A DNA stretch of 64,000 nucleotides from Diphasiastrum complanatum. Lineage: Eukaryota > Streptophyta > Lycopodiopsida > Lycopodiales > Lycopodiaceae. Below the pieces are notes generated by a model. It did not search any database. It had not been told where the DNA came from and saw only the letters and a list, made by a program, of their open reading frames with translations. How positions within the stretch are numbered: the stretch's first letter is position 1; each line of letters opens with the position of its first letter. Of the stretch, positions 10,718-22,700 are shown one piece after another. The position numbers were made by a program, and so were the translations under genes. Location: positions 23,010,189 through 23,074,188 of the forward strand of contig CM055104.1 of the NCBI GenBank assembly GCA_029204225.1, written 5' to 3'.

Positions 10718-13700
10718 ATCCAACAATAATCTCTTGGAAAGAATCTGTCTTTGATCATTTTAATATTGTACCTTTTTTGGAGATTAACATGAATAAAAAT
10801 TATAGACAAACTTGTGAACCACCCCACCATGGATGCATGCGTGCTAGAAACCCTAAATGTTGGAGACTAACTTATGCCATTCAAGACCATGACTTACTAT
10901 TGGCCATATGCATCACGCTTCGAGCTACATCATGTATGTAGAATTTTGTCTCATGCATTACTAGTCAAGTTAGCAAATAAGTCAGATGTAGCTCCACCAT
11001 TCATGCACCATGTTGCATTACAAGAACCCACCCGTTGCCAAGTATTTGCCTTCTCCCTAATATTGTGCTTGGTGAAGTAGAGAGCATGGCTTCCATTCTG
11101 CCGTTACAAATAGGAGACATCTCCGCAGGAATTCTTGATCCGTCTAGTGCTCAACTCCTAATACTGGCATAAATATTGAAATCTATTGCCATGAATCTTA
11201 ACCTATCTCCTACAACTAAAGATCAACATGCATTGCTTACTAGAGTCCTAGGAAAGAGAACAATGTAAGTAGGCACGCTAGGGTAAGATTGGATCCCAAT
11301 GGATCCACGACCCTTGCATTGCATGCAAGATCTTCAAGCTCGGAGAGGATGAGAACCCTTAGTGCCACAATCATAGTGTTTTTATGCATGCAACTTAACA
11401 AAGGTTTTGTATAAGAGTGAGTGAGAGAGATATAGGGTGGCTGAGAAATCTATATTGGGATGATGGAGTCTTATGCCGTTTAGGGCTCATAAGTTTACCA
11501 TCACATGCACACAATTTTTAGATACTCACAACTTTTGCTAGCCTTACACTTTTTGCTAATTTTCCAAGTAGCATTACACTTTTTGTTACAAGTTTTGTAG
11601 TAGGCATACGTGACCTTGAAGGTGTGGAGAGATGCCAAGCTATTTGAAAGAACAAGCATCAAGAAGAACTAGCTCACATGCATAATGACTAAATGCAAGA
11701 ATAGTCAGCTATTCACATACCAATGATGCATGAAGACTTCAGCCTTAGAACCACTTTAAGAGTCATTGTATCTTAGCCTTTAGGTCATGTGATAAAATTC
11801 CAATAGAATTCCTTTGACTGGAAGTGGCTAAAAGCCATAAACCACATAAGGTTAAAATGAGTCAGATTATCCTAGGTGGTGTGATAAGACTACTTTGACT
11901 AGAAGTGGTTTACTACTAATTGTTGTGAAACCATATTTACCATCCATCAAGGAGAGCACATATTTTTGTGGATGATGGAAACCAAATGAGTTGAAAGAAT
12001 CAATGATTGTTTTTCCTCTAGATATGTGTGCTTGATGACATTGGTCCTAGGTATAGTTGCAACTGCTTCAGAAATTTTGTAGATTCTACCCATCACAACA
12101 ATCTTGTAGCACATCTATTACATTCGAAATGATAGCAAAATTGAAATTTGCAAATTAATGAAACAACTATGCTTGTGCATATTCTATATAGATCTGGTCC
12201 CTATATGTAACAAAAGCCTGAGCTTGTAACTCATGTGTCCCATGACTTCAATTGAGTGTCTATGTCCCATTTACACATACTTGTACCTCCAATTTTAGCA
12301 ACTTTTGCATGCATACCCATGTGTTAGGTACTTGCCAAAGTGATATGTGCATGTGGTGGTTTTAGGATGAGCCATGGTTAAGGGGTTCTTGAGAAGATGA
12401 GAGTGAGTGTTAGTCAAAAGCATTTCTGATTTACCTCTATGTAGAGGAGACTTGCAATAGAGCTCCCTCTGTGTTCCATGTGTCCTATGTACTTTCATTT
12501 GAAATTGATAAAGGAGAAGCTTTTATGGTGTAAATGTCGTCTTTTACTTCAATTTAGATTTGTGAGTGCAACATTTGGTAGCAGATACGAATCTTTAAAG
12601 TAAATCAAATTCGTATAGAGTCATCACAGTCAAAGATATCATATTGACCAAACCTAAGGCTTAGCATGGGAGATTCCTACCAGATGTCCGTATGCCTATG
12701 CAACCGATGATCTGCAACAAGGTTACTAGTCGATTCGACTGGTTCAAACTGATTCGAACCGGCCAGGCTGGTTCAAATCGGAAAACGGTTCGAACCCCGA
12801 TTTTTTTTTTTTAAAACGCTTTTTTGGTTTTTTTTTTCTCGAACCGGATTTTGGTTCGAACCGGCTCCGAATGGTTCAAACGATTCGAACCGGGGTTCGA
12901 GGTTCGAATTGCGATTCGTGCAACTATGATCTGCAATCGGAACTTGTGAGCTATAGCATCTATGCCTACTTCTAGGGTTTCCAGTTGGTGTGGAGTTGTT
13001 GGCTGTTCTTTCAAGAGAAAATTCTGTAGTGGTTGTAGATTTGGCTGTTTAGGGTCAATGCTATCTAGTTCTTTGTGGAATTTGGGGTTGCTAGTTGTGC
13101 TTTAGTTTCTGAGCATAAGTCTTGGTTTTTATCCTTGATTTATCTGTTTCTAGTTGCTGATTTTTGCTTACGTCCTCATCTTTTGCTTTTATAAATTTGT
13201 CTTTTCTTTGTTTAGCCAATCATTTATGAATCTATAGAGTCTAGCCACCATGCACACAAACTTGAAGCAATATTTGCTAAGGTGGATGCTATGGAAGTCA
13301 TGTTAAAACAGATTATGGAAGAATTGAAGCTTGGTGAAGGTACATGTCCTATTGAAAAAGCTACTGCAATCACAATTGAAGTTGACAATACAAGTGGAAA
13401 AGAAGCTGAATAGTGTCCAAGGAAAAGGAAGCTGCTATCCATCAAGCCCCTAAGTTAACAAAATCAATGGTAATGTGTACTACAAATGTTTTGAGAACTG
13501 ACTCCAAACATGGGGAAAAAGCTTTCACGATGTGTGGCAACATCATGATAGCTGAAGCCATGTACCTTTTTCAAGGATGAGCTCAAAGGTGGTAGCAAAA
13601 AGTTGAGAAGGATGACTTGGTTCCGACCACTTGGGAAGCCTTTCGACAAATGATCATGCAAAATTGGATGCCTGTGGATGAAAGGAGTTGTTTGATGCAA

Positions 13701-16700
13701 CAGTGGCGAATCTTAAGCAAGGCAACATTAATGTTCGAGAGTATGTTGACAAGTACAAGGAAGCCTTACCCATTGAGTTGTATAGTGTAATTATCAATCG
13801 TATGTTGGGGGTATTCCCAACAAAGTGTAAATAAATGAAATCGTCCAATAAAATGTGTTGCAAGGGCATGACATCCTGCGCGCGTAAGCCCATGGCCAAT
13901 GAGCACGCAAGTTAAGTTTCAAATAAAATAATAGACTTGATTGCTTGTTATTTCCATTTCTTCCATGCTTTTTGTTTGTGATTAGTTAAGGTTTCTCCAT
14001 AAGCAATGACATTGAGCATTTGAGCTAACATCTCTCTCTCTCTTTCTCTCTTCTCTTCTATCTTCCTCTTCTTTTCTATCCTTTCCCTTCACCCAAAATC
14101 ATGATGAATGTTAGTGTAGAGGAGTAGAGTTAAAGGAGGGTAGTGTTGGTGGAGGTAGAGTTAGATGCAAAGTAGGAAACTAACTAAAATTAGCATCTAT
14201 GCATAGTTAGGTACCTATCCAGTGATCTAACCCTTGTTGACAGGCGGGAGGGCTATACTACGCAAGATCTTCGACCCTACAATGGCGCCGTTGTCGGGGA
14301 TAGGTTTCCACTAACTAGTTTAGCTGCATTTTAGCTATTTTCTTGCTTTTTAGAGTAGTTTTAGGTAGATTTTTGGGTGTTTAGAGTTAGTTTTCTGTTT
14401 TTTTTTTTTTTTGTGTTTGGACTGTTCACAGCTAGCGGAGGAGGTGTGAGAGGGTAGAGGAGGCCCTGAACAGCCTCTAAGGGCTTGAAACCCAACCCAA
14501 CCCAACCAGCCAAAAAACCCAAAAAACACACCAATCTGCATTTTGGAGGAAAAAAGAGCCTAAAATCTCATCAGATTTTTATATCTTCAGATCAGTGAGA
14601 ATTAACCCTTGCATGACTGGCATCAGCTCCAGGGTACTGTCCCAGACCTGCATAGAAGCCTGCGAGAGTTAGTTCCAAGCAGATTGTAAAAATCAGAGAA
14701 AAATCATAAAATTTTCAAAAAACCCTTGAAAAAATCCAAAAAAATTCAAATCTTCATAAGAACTCTCGTAGAGCCCTCTGAAGTTCCATCTCAGTGAGAC
14801 CAGGACACAGAGAAGCTTGCGAGAGTTAGTTTGATGTCTAAGTGCCTGTGCGAGAGTTCCCAGTGAAAAAAGGCGGGAAAGTACCACTGAACCCTCGCAG
14901 ACAGCAAAATTTTCAGTTCCAGTGAGCAAGAACTCTCGCAGAGGATTCTGAAGTTCCATCTCAGTGAGACCAGGACACAGAAGAGCTTGCGAGAGTTAGT
15001 TTGATTCCAATGATCAGAAAAGTTTAAGTGCTAAAAAATCACTAAAAAGTGAGGATCCAGGATGCAAATCCTTCCAGTAAGAACTCTCGCAGACCCCCTC
15101 AATCGATTCAGAATGTTAATTTCCATCAGTGATGAAGCCTGCGAGAGTTAGTACATAGATTTGGTGAAGATCAGGCCAAAATAGTGGTTTTAAACTTTGC
15201 AGACAGTGATATTTTCACTTCTTGCGAGAGTTAACTCTCGCAGAGAATTCTGTAGTGAGATTTGACCCAGATCCAGCTACTGTGAGCCTTGCGAGAGTTA
15301 CTTCCCAAAGATCTGAGAGATATCATGTTTTTTATCTGCAAAAACAGCTAAAGAATCCTCGCACAGCCAACCCTCGCACAAGAGAACCCTCGCAGACCAG
15401 ATCAGTGGAAAGATCTGCATCAGATCCAGCTACTGTCAAAATCTCAGGTCAATCAGTGCAAGGAGTAAAAAGTTATCAAGGAAAAACCACCGCAAAAGGC
15501 CTAAAATTCACTTCCGGCCGATCAGATCAATCAGATCCTTGAGATCCAGACTGCATCCTACTGTATAAGCAAGATCCAATCACTTTGGAACCCACCATCG
15601 GATGAATCTGAGATCGGGACGATCAATAGCACAAAGGATAGCAAATCAAGCACCACACCTTCCCAGATTAGCAGCTGTGCAACAAGAGGCAGAACCGGAA
15701 CCAGCACCAATGGATCCAATGGGCCAACCCGTACCTGTCGCTCTCTTGCAAGCAGTCCGGAGAGCACCACGGATGAAATACCAAAATACGACGGATCATG
15801 AGATCCCATCCGATTCCTCTAGATCTACGAGCAAGCTTGTGAAATCTAGCGAACGGACACCTACGGAAAAGCTGATGCTGTTCCCTATGTCCCTATTGGC
15901 AGTGGCTCAAGATTGGTTTTTCAACTTGTCAAAGGAAGAAAAATCCACCTAGTAAGCGGTTAAAGCGGCACTCATTACGTGCTTTAAACCAAGAAAGTTC
16001 CTGGAAGACACGTTTCTCCTGCTGAACAAAGTCAAGATGGGAAAACGAGAAAGGGTCAGGGACTATATTGAGCGGGTCAAACACTTACGATCCGAGTGCA
16101 GTGCAGCCCTAACCGCCGATCATGCGGTGATCATGTGGTTCCTAGCCGGACTACCATGAAGCATCAGAAGAGAACTGAAATGACAGGAGCAGTACGCTAC
16201 TCTGCAAGAAGCTATGGAAGATGCCATCAGGGAAGAGGATGAGGGATTCGACGACGAATATCCATCCACCCACACTCCTACTCCCTCGTTAGCATCATCA
16301 TCATCAAACGCATCCGCTCTATCCACAGAACTGATGTTGGAGCAAATGACAAAATTACACAAACAGCAGATGGAGCAACTTACGGCGCAGTTTGACCAGA
16401 AACTGAAAGCCTTACAGGGAGCTGTAGCAGTAACGCCACATCAACCGGAACCAAACCAATTGCAGTATCCTAGATGGGAGAATGTATGGTGTTCAGTGTG
16501 CACGCAAAACCATACAACGAACGAGTGTCCAGTCCTAAAGCAAAATCTGAGACTGACACAGATTCTGCCATCTGTGCAATGCAACATTGCACGATACGGC
16601 ATTTTGCCCGTTTAACCCCCGGATTGTTAAACGGAAGAGAAGTTCTTATCAAACTTCTTATCCTTACCATCAAGGGGCACTTAACGCGGCACCAAGGTAC

Positions 16701-19700
16701 GGCACACCGAATCAACAACAACGTATGGCCTTACCTACACCACCAGGGCCAGCCAATCAACAAGTGGCCCATGTAAACCTGACAGCAGCGGAACCAGAGA
16801 TGCAAATGCCACCTCAACCTGAGCAGCAGCAATGGTACGGACCAGATGAACCATGGATCCTGCCATAAATGAATATGTTGTAGCCTATGCAGCTCAAACT
16901 CAGCGTCAAGGCGGAAGAAATTACGACTGCTATGGATGCGGCGAAGGACACAGAATTGCGGAATGTCCCTACAAGGGACAATATACATCCTTCTGCCGAG
17001 AATGCGGTTATGGACACTGTTACAAGAATTGTCCATTTAAATTTGGAACCAGTGCACCTCTTAACTTCATTGCAATACAGCAACCAACAGTTCCAACAGG
17101 GATGCCATCGGAAGGACGACAATTCCACGCTCTTGTGTTAGTTGTTACGCGAGCACAGAAGAGGAAAGAAGTGGCTCCCTCGCCACCACCCTCGGTCACT
17201 GACGACCAACCCTCAACTTCAGCGCCATATCCGAATGTGAGGGAAGAAAGAAGGCAGTACCAGAAAATATGACACTGGGTACAGAAAGCACAAGCGGAGG
17301 AAAGAGAGCCAGAAAAGGACCATCCCACGGAACCTCCAGTTGGCGTCGAACGGGAACCGCAAGTGGGCTCACCACTGCGCACTGATCAGAATGATCGGTT
17401 GCACCAACATAAATCACCTTTTCACATGGTGGAGCCCGAGGAACCACGCACTTGAAGGCTCACACTTTTACTATCAAGCCATGTTAGTTTACCACTCGGA
17501 GAACTATTGCGGACTGCACCACAAGCGAAAAGCCTTCTAGCTGAATGGGCCAAAGCGGATGAGGAGCCAGTAGCGCCTGAGCCCATATATTGTACGGGCT
17601 ATGAAGAAACAAGTAACATCCTTCACATCGGAGCAACATGGGAAAGTGAGGAACACAACATCACTTTGCCAATCAAACACAAGAGATACGAGGACGAGGC
17701 AGCAGTGGTAGATGGAGGATTGAGTGTCAATTTGATCTCCACGACTTTGTATGAAAAATGGGGTTTGCAAGGGTTGAAACCAGCAAGATTCGCCATCAAG
17801 CTAGCAGATCAATCCTGTGTGAAACCAAAAGGTGTAGTTGCCTATATCCCTGTAAAGATAGCAGGCATGCAGTTTGTGATTACTTTTGTAGTCATGGATA
17901 TACATGAATCTCCATCTGCATACCGTGTTTTACTGGGAAGACCATGGTTGAAGACTGCGCAAGTAGTACACAACTGGGGTACGGGAAAACTCACCTTCGA
18001 GAACAGAGAACAGGCTGTAAAGGTTGATCCAACCACATGGGCGGTGAAACCTATTGCACCCAAGGCTGATGACGGATCATTTACGACAGATCACACGATT
18101 GATCGCCCAAGGCCAGCCAAGGGAGGTCACTATGATTCAGAGACGAATGTCGTAAGATGGACGGATGCGTTAGCAACTATTGATTGCCGGGCATGTCAAT
18201 ATGAATCAGATCCTGAACCCAGTACATCTTCACCCAAGTGTTACACTATGGACACACCAATCACATTTGGGGTGAATATGATAAACGTAGCATGGCTGTC
18301 AGTGGAACCTATTGAGAACCCAGTGGACGATGATCTAGTCCCTTGGCAACATGCTCTAACTTATAATAAGGAGATTGAGCTGACTGATGAACAGGTCCTA
18401 CACCACATGGACCCAGATCGATACGGAACCAAGAAAGTACTTGCTCAACCACCGCAAAAGTCTGCTATGGCGAAAGTCTCAAGGATCGATCCACCCAAGG
18501 CACCTGCGAATAAGAAGAATCAGTTGAAGCAACGCTACAACCAGGTGATCCGATGGAGTGATCTATCCGAAGAGGCGATAGCTACAGTGGATGTTGATAT
18601 TCGCAACCATGAGGCGAATGTCACGGCAGTCCCGATGAAAGACAACAAGGATGAACCCACCAAAATGACAAAAAAGGGCAAAAAGAAGGTGTTGGATTCC
18701 TTGAAGTCAATCAAGATAAACTCAGATACAGCGCCATCTTCTACACATGTGACAGAAAATCAAAAAATGACCAGTCGAGCTAAGATCAATATGCTGAAGG
18801 AGGAATCTCGACGAGCGCCAGTTCATGAGATGCATGAGAGTTTCAAGAGTTATACCTTGAACGACGTGGTAATCATGATGCCGCAAGCCCAGAGAGAACT
18901 TGATCAAAGTCAGGCACCAGCGGAACAAGTCTTCGAGGGACCTGCGTGAACACAGTTGATGAATCTTGCCGAGCCAGGTGAAGAAGAAAAGATAGTGCAT
19001 GTGGGAGAGCAGTTAACACCCACACAATTCAAGAGACTATGATCGTTGTTGGTGGAGTATAAAGACTGTTTTGCCTGGAGTTATAGTGACCTGAAGGGCA
19101 TTCCACCGACAATAGTCCAACACACCATACCCTTGGTGGACGGAGCAGTTCCCAAGGTAAGCCGTTATTACCGCTGCAACCCGAATTATATTGAGCTGAT
19201 CAAGCAGGAGTTGCATAAGCTGATGGATGCAGATTCATCTATGAAATCAAGCACACGGAATGGGTATCACCGATAGTTATGGTACCCAAGAAGAATGACA
19301 AAATGCGGATTTGTGTGAATCTGAAGGCGCTAAATGCAGTCACCAAAAAAAATCATTTTCCTTTACCATTTACGGAAAGTGTCCTCGACAGAGTAGCTGG
19401 CGCCGAAGCCTACAGTTTTCTGGACGGCTTCAGCGGCTACAACCAGGTGAAGATAGCCCTCCAGGACCACCACAAGACAGCATTTGCCACAGAATGGAGA
19501 ACCTATGCCTATAAAGTGATGCCATTCGGACTTTGCAATGCCCCAAGCACCTTCCAGCGAGTCATCTAGGCGGCATTCAAAAATTATCTGCAAAAATTTC
19601 TGGAAATTTTCTTGGACGATCTGTGCGTGCATAGACCAGACTCAGAACACTTATCCAATTTGGAGAAAGTGTTACAGAAATGCCGCGACTACCAGATCTC

Positions 19701-22700
19701 CCTGAATCCAGAAAAATGTCAATTCTGGGTGACACATGGCTTGATTCTCGGCCATATAGTGTCAAGACACGGGATCGCCACAGATTTATCAAAGATCAAA
19801 ATCATTGTTGATCTACCACCACCGGGGACGATCCGCGAAGTCTACATCTTTATGGGTCATGCTAACTATTATAGGATCTTCATTCTTGATTTTGCGGAGT
19901 TAGCCCGACCAATTTACAAACTTACAACGGATCCACATTGGAACGAGGAAGCCCTAAAGGCCTTCCAGAAGCTTAAGGATGCATTGGTTTCAGCACCAAT
20001 CTTACGCCCACCCAATTGGTCCATTGAGTTTCACGTGCATACGGACGCATCAAAGTATGCAGTTGGAGCAGTCTTAACCTAGCCATGTGAACACAAAAAG
20101 GATTTTCCAATCCGATTTGCAAGCCGACAGCTCAAAGATACCGAAATGAATTATTCAACCACAAAGCGGGAAGCACTGGCAATGATCTATGCGGTTAAGA
20201 AATTTCGTCATTGCCTGATGGCCACACATTTTGCTTTTTATACGGACCATCAACCCTTGCTCTATCTCGTTAATAAAACTTGCAACACCGGATTAATCAC
20301 CAGATGGCTACTTCTGTTGTTGGAATTTGATTTTCGGATAGTAGTTCGCAAGGGAAAACAACACTACATGGCAGATTATGTGTCACGAATCAAGGGGAAG
20401 GAGATTGCAACCCAACCCGACGATGAGCTGGCAGATGCTGCCTTATTTTACGTGGACACAGTACCTGAATGGGCTGCCGACATTGTTGAATATCTAATGC
20501 GGGGCCAACCAGACAAATCACTACCAAAAGCGGAACAGTGGAAATTGATCTTGAAGGCTAGACCTTATCAGCTGATTGCCGGCCAGTTGTATCGAAGAGG
20601 ACCAGACGGAATTCTTCGGCGGTGTATTCTTCCTCATGAGGCCACTCAGATCATTTCGCTTTCACATGAAGGCATGGGTGGAGGCCATTTTGCATCCGAC
20701 ATTACAATTCGCAAGATCCTGCAATCAGGATGTTGGTGGCCAACGATTCATAAGGATACGGAGGAATACTTGAAAAAGTGCGATGTGTGCCAAAGGGCAA
20801 GGAGACCAACGAGATTGAATTATGAGCACCATTCGAAAAGTGGGGATTGGATTACATCAGCCCAATTCACCCACAGCAAGGAGTTCCCAGGCTCGATACA
20901 TAATCGTAGCCACAGACTACCTCACCAAGTGGGTCGAAGCCAAGGCAGTAAGAGTAGCTGATGAGGTGGAGCTAGTCAGCGATCGCGGAAGCCATTTCAT
21001 CAATGAGACCATCAAGGTCTTGTTGGAGGAATTCTTCGTGATCCACAGAACCAGTACGCCTTATTATCCTCGTGGTAATGGGCAAGCATAATCATCCAAT
21101 AAGATCCTGTGTAGCATGCTCACGAAAACAGTTTAAGCTAGGAGATCAGATTGGGAACATAAGTTGCATGCTGCTCTGTGGGCACTCAGGAAAGCATATA
21201 AAGGAAGCACTGATCAAACACCCTTCCAACAGAAATATGGTCAGGATGTTATAATGCCAGTAGAGTTTCTAGTTCCTTCATTAAGGATTGCCACCACGCA
21301 ACGTCTTAATGAGTCCAAATCTCTACAACTTCGCCACGAAGCTCTGCATAAACTCTGTGAAACATGCTTACTAGCTGTGCATGCACTGGCAGCTGAAAAG
21401 GAAAGACGCAAGGCATGGCATGATCGAAGGTTACAAAAGAAGGATCTTCGCTCCGGAGATCTGGTCCTGATGTATAAAACCAAAGCGATCAAGGGAAAGT
21501 TAAAATTCACAGGCGAAGTGTAATAGATCCTAACACCACAGTAGGGCAAACACTAACTGATCCACCCAACCTTGCCTACTCCCTGATATAGAGTAAGCCC
21601 CTCCTAGCCCAGTGTGAGGACTGGTAGCATGCTACTGCCAAGTGTCGGCCACGTGGCACTGACGTGGCCGACTGCACGTCGGGACCCAACTGGGGGCCCT
21701 ATCCTGCTGACAGGGTCCCTAGGCTGTGTTAGGCCCGCCATGGCTATGGACCGTGCTGGGGCACACTACTCACACTGTCTTGCCCTGTTGGTCATGTACG
21801 CTGGACACGACCCTGACTGTGGTATCTGACCTATCTGTGTTCTCTAGGGTTTGGCACTGGTTACGAGCTCGTAACACTCCCTCCCCCTTAAGAACCGTCT
21901 TGGTCCTCTAAGACAAAGTCTGGAAAAATCTTGCGAAGGACGCTGCCTCTTTCCCAAGTGGCATTCTCAACAGGCTGATCATTCCACTTAACCAGGTATT
22001 CTCGGTATAGAGTATGACGAGTCTGCGTCTCTCTACTATCAAGAATCTCCTCTGGTTCATGTGGAGGTTGTTGAGGATCCAATGGGAGAACTAGAACACT
22101 GTCCCCTACCAGATTATCTGATCTGGTTAAGGCTTTTCGTAACTGACTTACATGAAAGACTGGAAAAACCTTACTGCTGTGTGGGAGTTCTAGTTCATAG
22201 GTGACCTCGCCTAGTCTCCTACTGATGGTAAAGGGACCACAATACCTTGGAGACAACTTAGCACACACTCCTGATTTGAGGGTTTTAGAGTCAACTGGGA
22301 CTCTCAAGTAGACTTTCTCACCAGTGGAGAACTGCACATCCCGTCTGTGTGGATCTGCATAATGCCTGGCTCGATCCTGGGATTGTCTAATGCTACGCTT
22401 AGCATGTTCTATCATCTGGTTTAGGTCTTCTAAAAAGTTTCTGGCTGCTTCAACTTTTTCTTGTTTAAACCCTACAACTGTGGGTGAGCGTGGCTGAAAC
22501 CGTACATCAGCATAAATGGGCTGTATCCCGTAGCTGAATGTTTGGTACTGTTGTAAGCAAACTCTAATATCGAGAGATACTCCTCCCAATTAGTCTGCTT
22601 CTTGCTGACGTATGCACGAAGCATATCCTCCAGCACTTGATTTACCCTTTCTGTTTGACCGTCCGTCTGTGGATGGTCGGTGGTACTCATATTAAGTTTA

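Noticed and set aside
12731-12925. tRNA gene suggested by GGTTCGAA B-box-like sequence
   Set aside because: No A-box, anticodon arm or acceptor stem can be drawn around any of the copies.
14661-15394. CRISPR-like array
   Set aside because: The units are short, occur in both orientations, have no fixed spacer length, and lie in a plant retroelement leader.
15602-21518. Athila/Tat polyprotein as an active element
   Set aside because: Many in-frame stops, at least three frameshifts, an insertion in integrase and loss of the 5' promoter.
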